Below are positions 37,020 through 46,529 of a stretch of DNA of 64,000 nucleotides, in pieces. Where the stretch lies: positions 62,001-126,000 of the forward strand of contig UEHQ01000006.1 in NCBI GenBank assembly GCA_900489925.1, given 5' to 3'. Position numbers and translations under genes: made by a program. How positions within the stretch are numbered: position 1 is the stretch's first letter; every line of letters starts with the position of its first letter. The notes under the pieces are model-generated. The model worked only from the letters and a program-made list of their open reading frames with translations. It searched no databases and was not told the DNA's origin. The DNA comes from Hyphomicrobiales bacterium (GTDB lineage: Bacteria; Pseudomonadota; Alphaproteobacteria; Rhizobiales; Rhizobiaceae).

Positions 37020-37760
37020 GTGGCAGTTCTCGAGCTCGCCAACATCTCTAAACATTTCGGCGCCATCCAGGCGGTCAACGACGTTTCGTTTTCGCTTGAA
37101 CCGGGAGAGGTCTTGGGACTAATGGGCGACAACGGCGCCGGCAAATCGACACTCGTTAAAATGATCGCCGGGAACTTCCGCCCAAGCCACGGAACGATGC
37201 GGCTCGAAGGTGAGGACCTGGTTATGCACCGGCCGGTGGAAGCCAGGCAGCGGGGCATCGAGATCGTCCATCAGGATCTGGCGCTCTGCAACAATCTATC
37301 GGCTGCCGCCAATGTCTTCCTTGGCCGCGAGATCCGCCGCGGTTTCGGCCCCTTGCGCATTCTCGACTACAAGACGATGTACAAACGCGCGGGCGAGATT
37401 TTCAAGGACCTGAAATCCGAGACGCGGCCCCGCGATCTGGTGAAACAGATGTCGGGTGGCCAGCGGCAGGCTGTCGCGATCGCCCGCACCATGCTGGCCG
37501 AGGCAAAACTGGTACTCATGGACGAGCCGACAGCCGCCATCTCCGTTCGTCAGGTTGCCGAGGTTCTCGCCCTTATCCGTCAACTGCGCGATCGGGGTAT
37601 CGCCGTCATTCTGATCAGTCACCGCATGCCTGACGTCTTCTCGGTTGCTGATCGCGTTGTCGTCATGCGACGCGGACGCAAGGTGGCCGACAAGCTGATC
37701 GTCGCGAGTTCGCCGGAGGAAGTCACGGGCCTCATCACAGGGGCAATCGAACAGGTGTGA
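37020..37760 (+). CDS. Sugar ABC transporter ATP-binding protein with one ABC domain (FrcA type)
   Basis: The 246-residue protein has a single ABC domain: Walker A GDNGAGKSTLVK near residue 40, signature MSGGQRQAVAIARTML, Walker B LVLMDEPTAAIS and the switch His in ILISHRMPDV. The single-domain form recalls FrcA of the rhizobial fructose importer rather than the double-domain RbsA. GTG 37020 is chosen because GGGAGG lies 11 bases upstream and the family N-terminus starts there; an earlier frame opens at 36936. It pairs with the permease 37 bases downstream. Confidence 0.88.
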   Translation: MAVLELANISKHFGAIQAVNDVSFSLEPGEVLGLMGDNGAGKSTLVKMIAGNFRPSHGTMRLEGEDLVMHRPVEARQRGIEIVHQDLALCNNLSAAANVFLGREIRRGFGPLRILDYKTMYKRAGEIFKDLKSETRPRDLVKQMSGGQRQAVAIARTMLAEAKLVLMDEPTAAISVRQVAEVLALIRQLRDRGIAVILISHRMPDVFSVADRVVVMRRGRKVADKLIVASSPEEVTGLITGAIEQV

Positions 37761-37797
37761 TCCAAACCCGGGAACCAAATGTGAGCGAAGGTCGACC

Positions 37798-38799
37798 ATG
37801 GCAATAACCCTTGATCAGACGATAGCACAGAAGCAACGCAGCTGGTTCTCGTCCGTATTAGCGAGCCAGACCTTTTGGGTCCTCATCGCCGTCATTCTCG
37901 CCTGCATTTTCCTGTCCTTCGCCACCAGTTCGTTCGCCACCGCTACCAACTTTTACAATATCACCCGCAACGTAACCTTCGTCGCGATCATTGCCCTTGG
38001 CATGACGCTGGTCATCATCACCGGAGGCATCGACCTGTCAGTCGGTTCGGTGCTTTGTCTCTCCAGCATGGTATTGGCGGTTACCATGCATGCCGGATAC
38101 GGCATTGGAACGGGCATTGCCGCATCGATCGGCACGGCGCTGGTCGTGGGCGCCTTCAACGGCATATTAATTGCCTATCTTGCATTCCCGCCCTTCGTTG
38201 TCACACTCGGCATGCTCTCCATTGCCCGCAGCCTCGCAATGGTTGCCTCGAACAACACAGTTGTCTTCCAGTTTGGACCGGATCACGACAAGCTGCTGGC
38301 GCTCGGCGGCGGAGCATGGCTTTTCGGCATCGCCAATCCGGTGCTGTACATGGCTGCTCTGGCTCTGTTGACGGGCTTTGTGCTGCGCTGGACGCGATTT
38401 GGGCGCTACGTCTTCGCCATCGGTGGAAACGAGCACGCCGCGAGGCTTACGGGCGTGCCTGTCCAAAAAATCAAAGTCATAGTTTACATGATCTCGGCGC
38501 TTTCAGCGGGCTTGGCCGGCATCATCCAGACCGGCTGGCTTGGCGCCGTGACCACGAACATTGGGGCCGGCATGGAGCTGCAGGTTATCGCCGCAGCCGT
38601 CATCGGTGGCGCCAATTTGGCCGGTGGCGTCGGCACCGCTTTCGGCGCCATCGTTGGTGCCGCCTTGATCGAGGTCATCCGTAACAGCCTTGGTCTCCTC
38701 GGCATTAACGCCTTCTGGCAAGGCACCTTCATCGGCGCGGCGATTGTACTGGCCGTTCTATTCGACCGGTTGAGAAACCTGGGACGCAGCGAGCAGTAA
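37798..38799 (+). CDS. Sugar ABC transporter permease (RbsC/FrcC family)
   Basis: The 333-residue membrane protein has about nine helices and the CUT2 signature ITGGIDLSVGSVLCLSSMV. A later conserved segment, AAAVIGGANLAGGVGTAFGAIVGA, confirms the family. It forms the channel for the sugar bound by the protein at 34787-35776, powered by the ATPase just upstream. A GC-rich hairpin-like CGGGCGCCCGG follows the stop. Confidence 0.92.
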   Translation: MAITLDQTIAQKQRSWFSSVLASQTFWVLIAVILACIFLSFATSSFATATNFYNITRNVTFVAIIALGMTLVIITGGIDLSVGSVLCLSSMVLAVTMHAGYGIGTGIAASIGTALVVGAFNGILIAYLAFPPFVVTLGMLSIARSLAMVASNNTVVFQFGPDHDKLLALGGGAWLFGIANPVLYMAALALLTGFVLRWTRFGRYVFAIGGNEHAARLTGVPVQKIKVIVYMISALSAGLAGIIQTGWLGAVTTNIGAGMELQVIAAAVIGGANLAGGVGTAFGAIVGAALIEVIRNSLGLLGINAFWQGTFIGAAIVLAVLFDRLRNLGRSEQ

Positions 38800-39090
38800 C
38801 GGGCGCCCGGGCGGTCAGTTGGTCACCCGAAAATCAGGCCCAGGAGGGGATTTGCATTCGCGTTCCCTGCCCTCGCAAGCTCGTCGATCGATTGGTTCGC
38901 CTCTATCTGGCCAACGACAGCAGCCCATGCGGAAAGTGGAGCGCCGATCAATACCAGTTCGATCGGTCTCTTCGGTCTTGAAGGGATTTGAATCGCCGGC
39001 ACCCACGACAAAAACAACTCGAATTCCGAGAAGCGTGAGTAGTCTAGGCCCAAGCAGAAAGCCAATCGGCAAGCATTTTCGGTCTGGGAC

Positions 39091-40524
39091 TTAACCGACT
39101 GACGAGTGAGCCGTTGGGCGACCGGGCACGCGATCTACGCGCGCCGCCGCCGGAACGCCCGGCTCGCCCAGATCCCAATAAAGCCCTGCCATCAATGCAA
39201 GGCCTTCGCGAGCGAGCGTGAGAGGTAGATGTTCATTCGGCGCATGTTGTGAGCACGCCGGATAGGAATGTGGCACCCACACCGTCGGAAGCTGCAATAT
39301 CTCCGAGAAGACATCGTTCGGAAGTGATGCGCCAAGGCTGGGCAGGACTGCCGGGTTTTTCCCTGTGGTGCGAGTGATTGACTCCACTGCCCATCTGACC
39401 CACGGATGGTCGGGGTCGAGACGTGTCGCTCGAAAAATCTCGTCACTCGATTGCACGATCTCCACATGCGCAAAACCCTGTTTATCAAGGTGACGGCGAA
39501 GCGCAGGGATTACATCGTCTGGATCAATACCCACGACGAAGCGCAACTGACCGCGCGCCCATGCCCGTGGCGGAATGGCACCAACTGGCGTCTTCGGGTT
39601 TCCCGCCTCGAAAGCCAATATCGCAAACGAGCACCATGCGAACAGTTTTTCTGCCGGCGTGAGGCCGGGCTCGCCCCAATCGGCATCGATCGTGGGTCCG
39701 TTGGCTTCACTTTCGATTTCGCAATCCGCCAGCGCGCGCCTGATATTGTCCGGGACGTCCTGAGGACGCCACTCGGGAACGCGAATTTGACCTCTCGGCC
39801 CGGTGATGCTGGCTAGGGCATGAGCAAGCTGGATGGCCGGGTCGGAGAGTAGGCCACCCCAGTTCCCTGAATGATGCCCGCCTGCACGTGCATCGATCCA
39901 AATATCAAAGCTGATAGCTCCCCGAGAACCAAGAAAGATGGTCGGCCTTCCGAGCGACAGCCGAGGACCATCGGAAGCAAGAAGAAGGTCGGATCGCAAC
40001 AATTCGGCGTGGGTATGCGCAAACTGGCGCAAGCCCGGCGATATTCTCTCCTCTCCCATTTCAATCAGATATTTTGCGTTGAAGCCAAGTTTGCCACGCG
40101 TCTCCAGCACTGCCCGGATAGCACCGATGTTGATCGAGTGCTGTCCCTTGTTGTCAGCGACGCCGCGTCCGTACCACCTCCCGTCTCGCTCCGTCATTTG
40201 CCAAGGCGAGAGTCCCGTCTCCCAGCTATCATCGAGCCCATGGATGACGTCGCCGTGGCCGTAGCCCAGGACGATCGGCCGGCTCGCATCCTCAATTCGC
40301 TCGGCAAGAAGGAAGGGCCAATCACCCTCGAAAAGGATGCGGCAGAAAAATCCGAGCGCCTCGAACGCGGGTTTAATCTCTGCCTCGAGATAGTGGACAA
40401 GCACGGGTGTTCTGTCAGGGTTCTGGCTTTCGGTCGGCATGCCGACCCGACGCGCCAAATCCTGTCGAAAATCGCCGGAGTCAAAATAAGCTTCGGCTCT
40501 CGCTATAGCTGCATTACGGCTCAT
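39091..40524 (-). CDS. M20 family metallopeptidase
   Basis: The 477-residue protein is an M20 peptidase/deacylase. Metal and catalytic motifs are visible: YGHGDV (first His and Asp), GRGVADNKGQ (bridging Asp) and EMGEERIS (catalytic Glu with its partner). The C-terminal QHAPNEHLP supplies the last His. Length agrees with the larger dipeptidase-like M20 members. It probably hydrolyses a dipeptide or N-acyl amino acid in the cytoplasm. No operon partners; the flanking genes run away from it or belong elsewhere. Confidence 0.88.
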   Translation of the reverse strand: MSRNAAIARAEAYFDSGDFRQDLARRVGMPTESQNPDRTPVLVHYLEAEIKPAFEALGFFCRILFEGDWPFLLAERIEDASRPIVLGYGHGDVIHGLDDSWETGLSPWQMTERDGRWYGRGVADNKGQHSINIGAIRAVLETRGKLGFNAKYLIEMGEERISPGLRQFAHTHAELLRSDLLLASDGPRLSLGRPTIFLGSRGAISFDIWIDARAGGHHSGNWGGLLSDPAIQLAHALASITGPRGQIRVPEWRPQDVPDNIRRALADCEIESEANGPTIDADWGEPGLTPAEKLFAWCSFAILAFEAGNPKTPVGAIPPRAWARGQLRFVVGIDPDDVIPALRRHLDKQGFAHVEIVQSSDEIFRATRLDPDHPWVRWAVESITRTTGKNPAVLPSLGASLPNDVFSEILQLPTVWVPHSYPACSQHAPNEHLPLTLAREGLALMAGLYWDLGEPGVPAAARVDRVPGRPTAHSSVG

Positions 40525-40789
40525 GTTGGCAGCATAACATCCAACCTATGCATTCGGAATGCGGGTCTGAAAGTTCGCCTCGAAGACGGTCATGACCGTA
40601 TCGCTATTTTGCGGATCGTACGGCAGATGGCTGCCTGGTGAGGCGTCCTTTGGCCACAATCCCCTAGCGGGGAAAAGGCAGGCGACGATCCGCATCTATC
40701 GATCCCAGTTTTGCCGAATCCTCAGGAAAATAAAAGGGCGGCTCAATCACCGCGATGCTATATTGAACGCGGGAGAAGCTGGGGGGCCA

Positions 40790-42511
40790 ATGCAACGTCG
40801 CCTTGCCGCATTCTTGGTCGCAGACGTGGTCGGTTACAGCCGGCTGATGGGGGAAGATGAGGAAGGCACCCTGGCCGTCTTGAAAGAGCGCCGAGCCTCC
40901 ATTCTCAATCCTGTCGTTCGGATACACAACGGACGTGTCGTCAAACTCATGGGAGACGGGGCTTTGGTTGAATTCCGAAGCGCTGTCGATGCGGTCGCCG
41001 CCGCGCTGCAGTTGCAGCAGCGGATGAGCGAGGCGAACGAATTGCAATCGGGCGCAAAACCTATCCTCCTGCGGGTTGGCATCAATTTCGGCGACGTGCT
41101 CGATGAACAAGGCGACATCTATGGCGATGGAGTAAACATTGCCGCTCGACTGGAAGCGCTCGCCGAGCCAGGCGGGATTTGCGTTTCGGCCAAAGTCTAC
41201 GAAGAGCTCCGAGGCAAGTTGAGTTGTGACTTTGAGGACATGGGAGACCAGACGGTCAAGAACATCGAGCGACCGGTTCGGGCATACCATCTCCGCACGG
41301 GGGGCGGTACACCCGATATCACGCGGCTGCTTGTGACACTCCCATTTCAGGACAAGCCCACCATCGCCGTCTTGCCATTCGCGAACATGAGCAGCGACCC
41401 CGAACAGCAATATTTTGGGGAAGGACTGGCCGATGACCTCATCACAGATTTGTCTCGGCTACCGGGCCTGACCGTCATCGCCCGGCACTCCTCGTTTGCC
41501 CACAGCCTCAAGACCTCCGACATCCACACAATTGCCAAGAACCTTCATGCTCGGTTTATCGTTGAAGGAAGTGTCCGCCGCGCCGCCGCGAGGTTTCGGA
41601 TCAATGCGCAGCTTATCGATGCAAAAAATCAGTGCCAACTATGGGCCGATCGTTTCGATGGCGAGTTGGCAGATGTCTTCGAATTGCAGGACAAGGTCGT
41701 CGCGCGAATCGCTGGTGCCTTGTCAAACTTGATATCGACAGGCGCTCCCCCGTCCAGGCGGAGAGCAAGTAGCATCGAGGCTTACGACCTGTTCGCCCAC
41801 GCGCGTTCGGTCGTTGCGGAGCTGCCAATTTCAGCTGCGCAGGCGCGGCCGCTGCTCGAGCAAGTCCTTGCCCTCGATCCCGAGCTCGCGGAGGCGCACG
41901 CAATGCTGGCGCTTTGCCATTGGATGAGCTGGTTGCACTTCGGAGAGGCGCGAGAGCCAAATCGGACTTTGGCGCTCTCTGCCGCGAAACGAGCCATTTC
42001 GCTCGATCCCAGCGACCCATGCGGTCACATGGTCCTGGCCGTCACCGAATTGTACGATTTCAGGCACACCGAGGCGGAAGCAGCATTCGCGACTGCCCTC
42101 CGCGTCGATCCAAACCACGCTGACAGTTGGGCATTCGTGTCAGACCTGATGACGCTGCAGGGACGAGCTGCGGAAGCGATAACTTGCGCAAGGCACGCCC
42201 TTCGACTCAACCCACACCCACCTGGCTGGTACTATTGGTCACTGGGTCAGGCGCAGTACGCTGCGGGACATTATTCTGAAGCAGCGGACACATTGCGTCG
42301 GAAGGAAACTTATGGCTCTCCCTCGCAGCGAGTGCTGGCTGCGAGCTTGGCTAAGCTCGGACAGATGGACGACGCTCGTCGGGAGGCAGCATTGTTTCTA
42401 GATCGGAACCCACACTTCACCGTCACGAATTGGTGCTCTACGCAGCCGTTTCTCGACGTTGCAACGAGGGAACACTTCGCTGAGGGATATCGGCAGTCGC
42501 GGCTTCCCTAA
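40790..42511 (+). CDS. Class III adenylate/guanylate cyclase with TolB-like and TPR domains (second copy)
   Basis: The 573-residue protein has the same layout as the one at 31866-33638: cyclase domain (metal Asp12 in VADVVGYSRL, Asp56 in MGDGALVEF, Asn/Arg in DGVNIAARLEAL), TolB/FlgO-like domain (about 195-310, AVLPFANMSSDPEQQYFGEG) and TPR helices to the C-terminus. Catalytic residues are intact. ATG 40790 is chosen because the family N-terminus MQRRLAAFLVAD starts there; an earlier in-frame start adds unrelated sequence. The two copies are clearly paralogous but diverged. Confidence 0.9.
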   Translation: MQRRLAAFLVADVVGYSRLMGEDEEGTLAVLKERRASILNPVVRIHNGRVVKLMGDGALVEFRSAVDAVAAALQLQQRMSEANELQSGAKPILLRVGINFGDVLDEQGDIYGDGVNIAARLEALAEPGGICVSAKVYEELRGKLSCDFEDMGDQTVKNIERPVRAYHLRTGGGTPDITRLLVTLPFQDKPTIAVLPFANMSSDPEQQYFGEGLADDLITDLSRLPGLTVIARHSSFAHSLKTSDIHTIAKNLHARFIVEGSVRRAAARFRINAQLIDAKNQCQLWADRFDGELADVFELQDKVVARIAGALSNLISTGAPPSRRRASSIEAYDLFAHARSVVAELPISAAQARPLLEQVLALDPELAEAHAMLALCHWMSWLHFGEAREPNRTLALSAAKRAISLDPSDPCGHMVLAVTELYDFRHTEAEAAFATALRVDPNHADSWAFVSDLMTLQGRAAEAITCARHALRLNPHPPGWYYWSLGQAQYAAGHYSEAADTLRRKETYGSPSQRVLAASLAKLGQMDDARREAALFLDRNPHFTVTNWCSTQPFLDVATREHFAEGYRQSRLP

Positions 42512-42662
42512 CTTATCCGCCCATCAGCCCGCCGCTCTTGCAGCCGATCCGGTGCACGCCTCGGCGAAGAACCTGGTCACTAGCGTCGGCAACGTCGTAG
42601 ACGTGTGTGTCACGCTGCTTTTTTGTGGTGAGGTGCTAATGGCCTTTCACTCACGGAACACC

Positions 42663-43322
42663 TCAATCTGTGTGAGGCGTTGGCGCTATCCGTTGCCCCG
42701 GTGCGGCCACATCGACGGATTCAGGTTGCCTCTTGGCAACGAGCAGTACGAAAAGCGATCGTACCCCCTGAGCACCGTGTATAAGAACTCCCTCAATGTC
42801 CGCTGTCGCCGATGGACCAGTATGCAAGCTTGCGTAGCGGCTGTTCCAGAATTCCGGTCGACGATACGTTTGGTGGATATTGACAACGATATCGGCGGGA
42901 TCGAGTAGCACAACCAAATGCTGCGCAAGATATCCGAGCGCATTTATGCCCAAGTCCGCGTCACTGAGGAGGACCGAACCTGTCTCCGCCACTCCGAAGG
43001 AGGCACGAACTATCGCAAGATCGATGTCGGCTAGTTGCCGAGGAGGAGCGCCGGCGAAAATGCTCCAGTTACCCTCAATTTCCGGAACCATCGAACACAC
43101 TATTTTGGTCGCCGAGACCCTATCCCTGACGTCGGCGAGAAAGGCGTTCGAGGCGGGAGCATCGAGCAGGACACCACCCATGTGCTCGAGACTTGATTTG
43201 AAGGCCGGAACTAGCGAAGCGGGCGGGTGATCATCGTACAACGGTGACGAGGGAAGCGACCGCTGAAGCCTGGGCAGGTTTGCGCGGATGGATGCAAGAA
43301 TTTTGTCTCTGCTTTCCATCAT
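42663..43322 (-). CDS. lutC: LutC lactate utilisation protein (LUD domain)
   Basis: The 219-residue protein is a LUD-domain member of the LutC/YkgG group, the third part of the LutABC L-lactate oxidation complex. Characteristic are the N-terminal DKILASIRANL, the SFGVAETGSVLL segment and VVLLDPADIVVNI. Its start overlaps the lutB stop by four bases (ATGA), so it is translationally coupled as the last gene of the operon. Confidence 0.9.
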   Translation of the reverse strand: MMESRDKILASIRANLPRLQRSLPSSPLYDDHPPASLVPAFKSSLEHMGGVLLDAPASNAFLADVRDRVSATKIVCSMVPEIEGNWSIFAGAPPRQLADIDLAIVRASFGVAETGSVLLSDADLGINALGYLAQHLVVLLDPADIVVNIHQTYRRPEFWNSRYASLHTGPSATADIEGVLIHGAQGVRSLFVLLVAKRQPESVDVAAPGQRIAPTPHTD

Positions 43323-44767
43323 TTTCTCTCCCGGTTCTGCGCGTACCAGCTATGGAATGTATGCTCGGTCGCGCGGGGAAGCTCGCGATGCTTCCCCCAC
43401 GAATTCAATCCGTTGTACAGCACGAAACGTGGCAGATGCTTCAGGGCAACTTTTACTACCTTGAGAGCGCAGCGATATGCGGCGGGACGCGCGAGCAGTT
43501 GGCCGGTCAGTCTCATAGCTGCTCGCTTGGCTAGCGGAACTTCATTCTTGGCTACGAGTTGGCGGCGCCATGCATATATTTGTTCGTGGATATTAATTTT
43601 GACCGGACACACATTCGTGCAGCTGCCATTGAGAGTTGACGCAAAAGGCAGATTACTGAACTTGCGGGCATTGAACGTCGGATCGACGATAAGGCCTATC
43701 GGACCGGCATATGTGGCCCCGTAACTGAGCCCGCCACTGCGCCGATAGACCGGGCATGTGTTCATGCAAGCACCGCATTTGATACATTTGAGCGAAGTCC
43801 AAAACTCGGCCATGCCAAGCCGCGCTGAGCGACCATTGTCAACCAAAATGACATGCATCTCCCCTCCCGCGCGGGGACCACGAAAATGCGAGGTATATTG
43901 GGTGATAGGCGTCCCAAGAGCACTGCGGGACAACAGCCGGATGAAGACAGCCAAATCCTCCATACGCGGTATGACTTTCTCGATTCCGATTGAGGCAATA
44001 TGGAGATCCGGCACATTGGCCGACAGGTCTGCATTGCCTTCGTTGGTGCAAACCACAAACGTACCAGTCTCGGCAACGGCGAAGTTCGCGCCTGTCATGC
44101 CTGCGCCGGCTTGAAGGATCAAGGGACGGGCAGATTGGCGTTGAGCCTCTGCGAGGTAATGGGCATCGCTGTTGTGGGGATCGGTACCGATGGTTCTTGC
44201 GAAAACGTCGGCGACGTCCGCCTTGAGTTTGTGTACTGCGGGCACGACAACATGGCTCGGTTCTTCGTTATCCAGTTGTTGGATTCTCTCCCCAAGGTCG
44301 GTCTCCAACACATCGATGCCGACAGAGGCCATATATGGTCTAAAGCCGCACTCCTCGGTAAGCATCGACTTGCTTTTAATAAGCGATGTCGCCCCGTGAT
44401 CGCTTAGTATGCGGTGAACGATCCGGTTGTGCTCGTCCGCATCCGTCGCCCAGTGTACGTGGATACCATTGGTCTTCGCCTTGCTTTCGAACTCCAAGAG
44501 ATAGTCGTCGAGGCGGGTTAGGGTATGTTCTTTGATAGCAGAGGCAAGTTCGCGAAGCTCTTCCCACTCCTCGATTCCGTGCATCTCATGGTCGCGCTTC
44601 TGTCGAAGGCCCCAAAGCCTCTCATCATGCATTGTCGCATGCTGCTTCGCTGCGACAAAGTCGGCAGCGGCCTTTGCTAGATCGACGGGCCGGTTGCCGC
44701 GGACGACCGCTCCGCGCGGCTGCGGTTCACGGGTGCCCGCCCCCTTCGCCCCCGAACCGGGTTTCAT
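43319..44767 (-). CDS. lutB: LutB lactate utilisation iron-sulfur protein
   Basis: The 482-residue protein joins an N-terminal LUD domain (about 60-300, with MTGANFAVAETGTFVVCTNEG) to a ferredoxin-like domain with cysteine clusters CIKCGACMNTCP and CTNVCP. It belongs to LutB, part of the cytoplasmic complex that oxidises L-lactate to pyruvate. Its start overlaps the lutA stop (ATGA), and its stop overlaps the lutC start. Longer in-frame starts upstream lie inside lutA and were rejected. Confidence 0.92.
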   Translation of the reverse strand: MKPGSGAKGAGTREPQPRGAVVRGNRPVDLAKAAADFVAAKQHATMHDERLWGLRQKRDHEMHGIEEWEELRELASAIKEHTLTRLDDYLLEFESKAKTNGIHVHWATDADEHNRIVHRILSDHGATSLIKSKSMLTEECGFRPYMASVGIDVLETDLGERIQQLDNEEPSHVVVPAVHKLKADVADVFARTIGTDPHNSDAHYLAEAQRQSARPLILQAGAGMTGANFAVAETGTFVVCTNEGNADLSANVPDLHIASIGIEKVIPRMEDLAVFIRLLSRSALGTPITQYTSHFRGPRAGGEMHVILVDNGRSARLGMAEFWTSLKCIKCGACMNTCPVYRRSGGLSYGATYAGPIGLIVDPTFNARKFSNLPFASTLNGSCTNVCPVKINIHEQIYAWRRQLVAKNEVPLAKRAAMRLTGQLLARPAAYRCALKVVKVALKHLPRFVLYNGLNSWGKHRELPRATEHTFHSWYAQNRERK

Positions 44768-45507
44768 AATGCTACCCCGTTCAAGACCTGCGCGATATGA
44801 ACGAATTTGATCGGCAAACCGCAGCGCTCCGCACACCCTTGCTGGTGCATCAGGCAGGAGGAGTCAGCCGAGACGATGTAGTCGGCCCCGGCGCGGACAT
44901 GGTCGGCAACCTTGTCGTAGCCCATTTTGGCCGAAACGGACTCGTGGTAGGCAGAGAAAGTGCCGCCGAAACCGCAGCATTCATCTGGTCGCGAGGGCTG
45001 CACAAACGTGATGCCCTCCACTTTAGAAAGGAGGGCATGCGGTTTGGAGAGGAACGGTTTATGCAGTTCGGACGGCGTCGCGTGACCAAGTTTTCGCAGC
45101 GATCCACACCCGTTATGGAGGCCCACCCGGTGGGGAAACCGAGCCCAGGGAAAGGTGTTGACGTTCAAGATGTCGTGTAAGAACTCAACGATCTCAATCG
45201 TGCGCGAACGAACATTCTTTACTTCATCGGTCTGTTCAATGGCGTCAAAATTATAGCGGATATGATGGACGCAGCTTCCTGAAGGGGAAACGACATAGTC
45301 GAAATCTGCAAAGTTGCGCACGAACAACGCCTCAACGTCTGCACAGTACGCATTGAAACCACTATTGGCCACAGGTTGACCACAACAGGTTTGGTTCATT
45401 GGGTATATCACGTCGCAATCGAAACGCTCGAGGAGTTCAAGTGTTGCAATGCCCACTTCGGGAAAGAAAGCGTCGATGTAGCAGGGAATGAACAGCCCAA
45501 TGCGCAT
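44764..45507 (-). CDS. lutA: LutA lactate utilisation iron-sulfur protein
   Basis: The 247-residue protein has the two CCG-domain cysteine motifs, QTCCGQPVANSG and DECCGFGGTFS, typical of LutA/GlcF-like proteins carrying Fe-S clusters. It begins with RIGLFIPCYIDAFFPEVG, as in the family. ATG 45507 has GGAGG upstream. It is the first gene of the lutABC operon, transcribed leftward; the ArsR gene on the other side runs the opposite way and may share the promoter region. Confidence 0.92.
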   Translation of the reverse strand: MRIGLFIPCYIDAFFPEVGIATLELLERFDCDVIYPMNQTCCGQPVANSGFNAYCADVEALFVRNFADFDYVVSPSGSCVHHIRYNFDAIEQTDEVKNVRSRTIEIVEFLHDILNVNTFPWARFPHRVGLHNGCGSLRKLGHATPSELHKPFLSKPHALLSKVEGITFVQPSRPDECCGFGGTFSAYHESVSAKMGYDKVADHVRAGADYIVSADSSCLMHQQGCAERCGLPIKFVHIAQVLNGVAL

Positions 45508-45787
45508 GGGTGCCTCCTTCAATCCTTCGGTGCAACGGGCCTCGAGATGAGCGAGCGAGAGGACACTTCATCCACAAAAGACAAGCGCTGCTGTGCGGCC
45601 AAGCATTGAAATTATGACATCACTGCAGCTCTGCGTGAAGCCGATCCAGAATCGAACCGCGGAACCGTTATTGCTTCGTCAAGACGCGGAAGAGCGATGC
45701 TAGCTCACCCAATCCCAAAAGGATCATAGTCGCCTCACAGTCCCAAGCAGGCTTGCGAATCGAATAAGTGTATGCTTATGTGTAATC

Positions 45788-46102
45788 ATGATCGAACACG
45801 ATATTTTCCGCGCCCTGGCGGATTCGACCCGCCGCACGATTTTCGAAAAGCTGGCGAACGGCAGCATGAATGCCAGCGCCCTGCGCAAAGGCATGGATAT
45901 CAGCCAGCCGGCGATGTCCCAGCATCTCGCCGTATTGCGAGCGGCAGGGTTGGTGCGTGAACAAAAGGAGGGCCGCTTCGTGAACTACGAAGTCGATCCG
46001 GACGGGCTCGCCCTTATCGCGCAATGGCTGGCGAAATACCGCGCCTACTGGCCGGCTCGCATCGACGCTCTTAAGCTCTTGCTGAAGGATATGGATCAAT
46101 GA
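45788..46102 (+). CDS. ArsR-family transcriptional regulator
   Basis: The 104-residue protein is a winged-helix ArsR-type regulator (FRALADSTRRTIFEKLANG, then MSQHLAVLRAAGLVREQKEGRFVNYEV). It lacks the CxC metal site of ArsR proper, so it is probably of the SdpR-like group that pairs with an AHSA1 protein. It overlaps the next gene by four bases. It probably represses its own small operon; the 280-base gap to lutA also leaves room for a link to lactate genes, which is unproven. Confidence 0.9.
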   Translation: MIEHDIFRALADSTRRTIFEKLANGSMNASALRKGMDISQPAMSQHLAVLRAAGLVREQKEGRFVNYEVDPDGLALIAQWLAKYRAYWPARIDALKLLLKDMDQ

Positions 46103-46458
46103 ACGACGTGAAAGCCGAAGTGCAGGAAAGCGGTTTCGAGCAGAGATACGAACTGGACGCGCCGCCGGAGAAGGTCTGGCGGGCGATAAGCATAGCGGAA
46201 TTCCGGGAGAGATGGCTGCCGAGGAAGGCGCTTGCCGATCCACAGTCGCTCTCCGAAACGCCGGGCAAGGAAATCCGCTACAACTTGCGCGACGATACCC
46301 CGCCCCATCTCGAAAGCACCGTGACCTTCTCGATCACCCCGAATGGATCGGGCGGAACCAGCCTGCGGATCTTCCACGAGCTGAGCGGTGCGACCTTCGA
46401 GCGGCTGGCGAAAACGGTTGCCAACGGCAACAGCCCACCCCTCATGCTCGCCGCCTGA
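46099..46458 (+). CDS. SRPBCC/AHSA1-family protein
   Basis: The 119-residue protein begins FEQRYELDAPPEKVWRAIS, the classic start of the activator-of-Hsp90-homologue (AHSA1) SRPBCC group, a hydrophobic-ligand-binding fold. It is shorter than the usual 140-160 residues and ends soon after HELSGATFERLAK, so the C-terminal helix may be reduced. The ArsR-AHSA1 pair with overlapping genes is common; the ligand is unknown. Confidence 0.85.
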   Translation: MNDVKAEVQESGFEQRYELDAPPEKVWRAISIAEFRERWLPRKALADPQSLSETPGKEIRYNLRDDTPPHLESTVTFSITPNGSGGTSLRIFHELSGATFERLAKTVANGNSPPLMLAA

Positions 46459-46529
46459 CGTCGTAGACCTTCCCCAAAATCTGGAATGATTGGAGTTCGC
46501 CGATGCGCGAAGCGATGTAACTTGTCCCT

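Noticed and set aside
38960..39060. tRNA-like T-arm motif in the GGxTTCAAATCCC region on the minus strand
   Set aside because: The stem bases on either side of the loop do not pair and no acceptor or anticodon arms can be drawn.
40545..40641. Possible toxin-like C-terminus (KVRLEDGHDRIAILRIV) upstream of the second cyclase
   Set aside because: It belongs to a frame that runs antisense to the M20 peptidase and has no start or upstream toxin sequence of its own.
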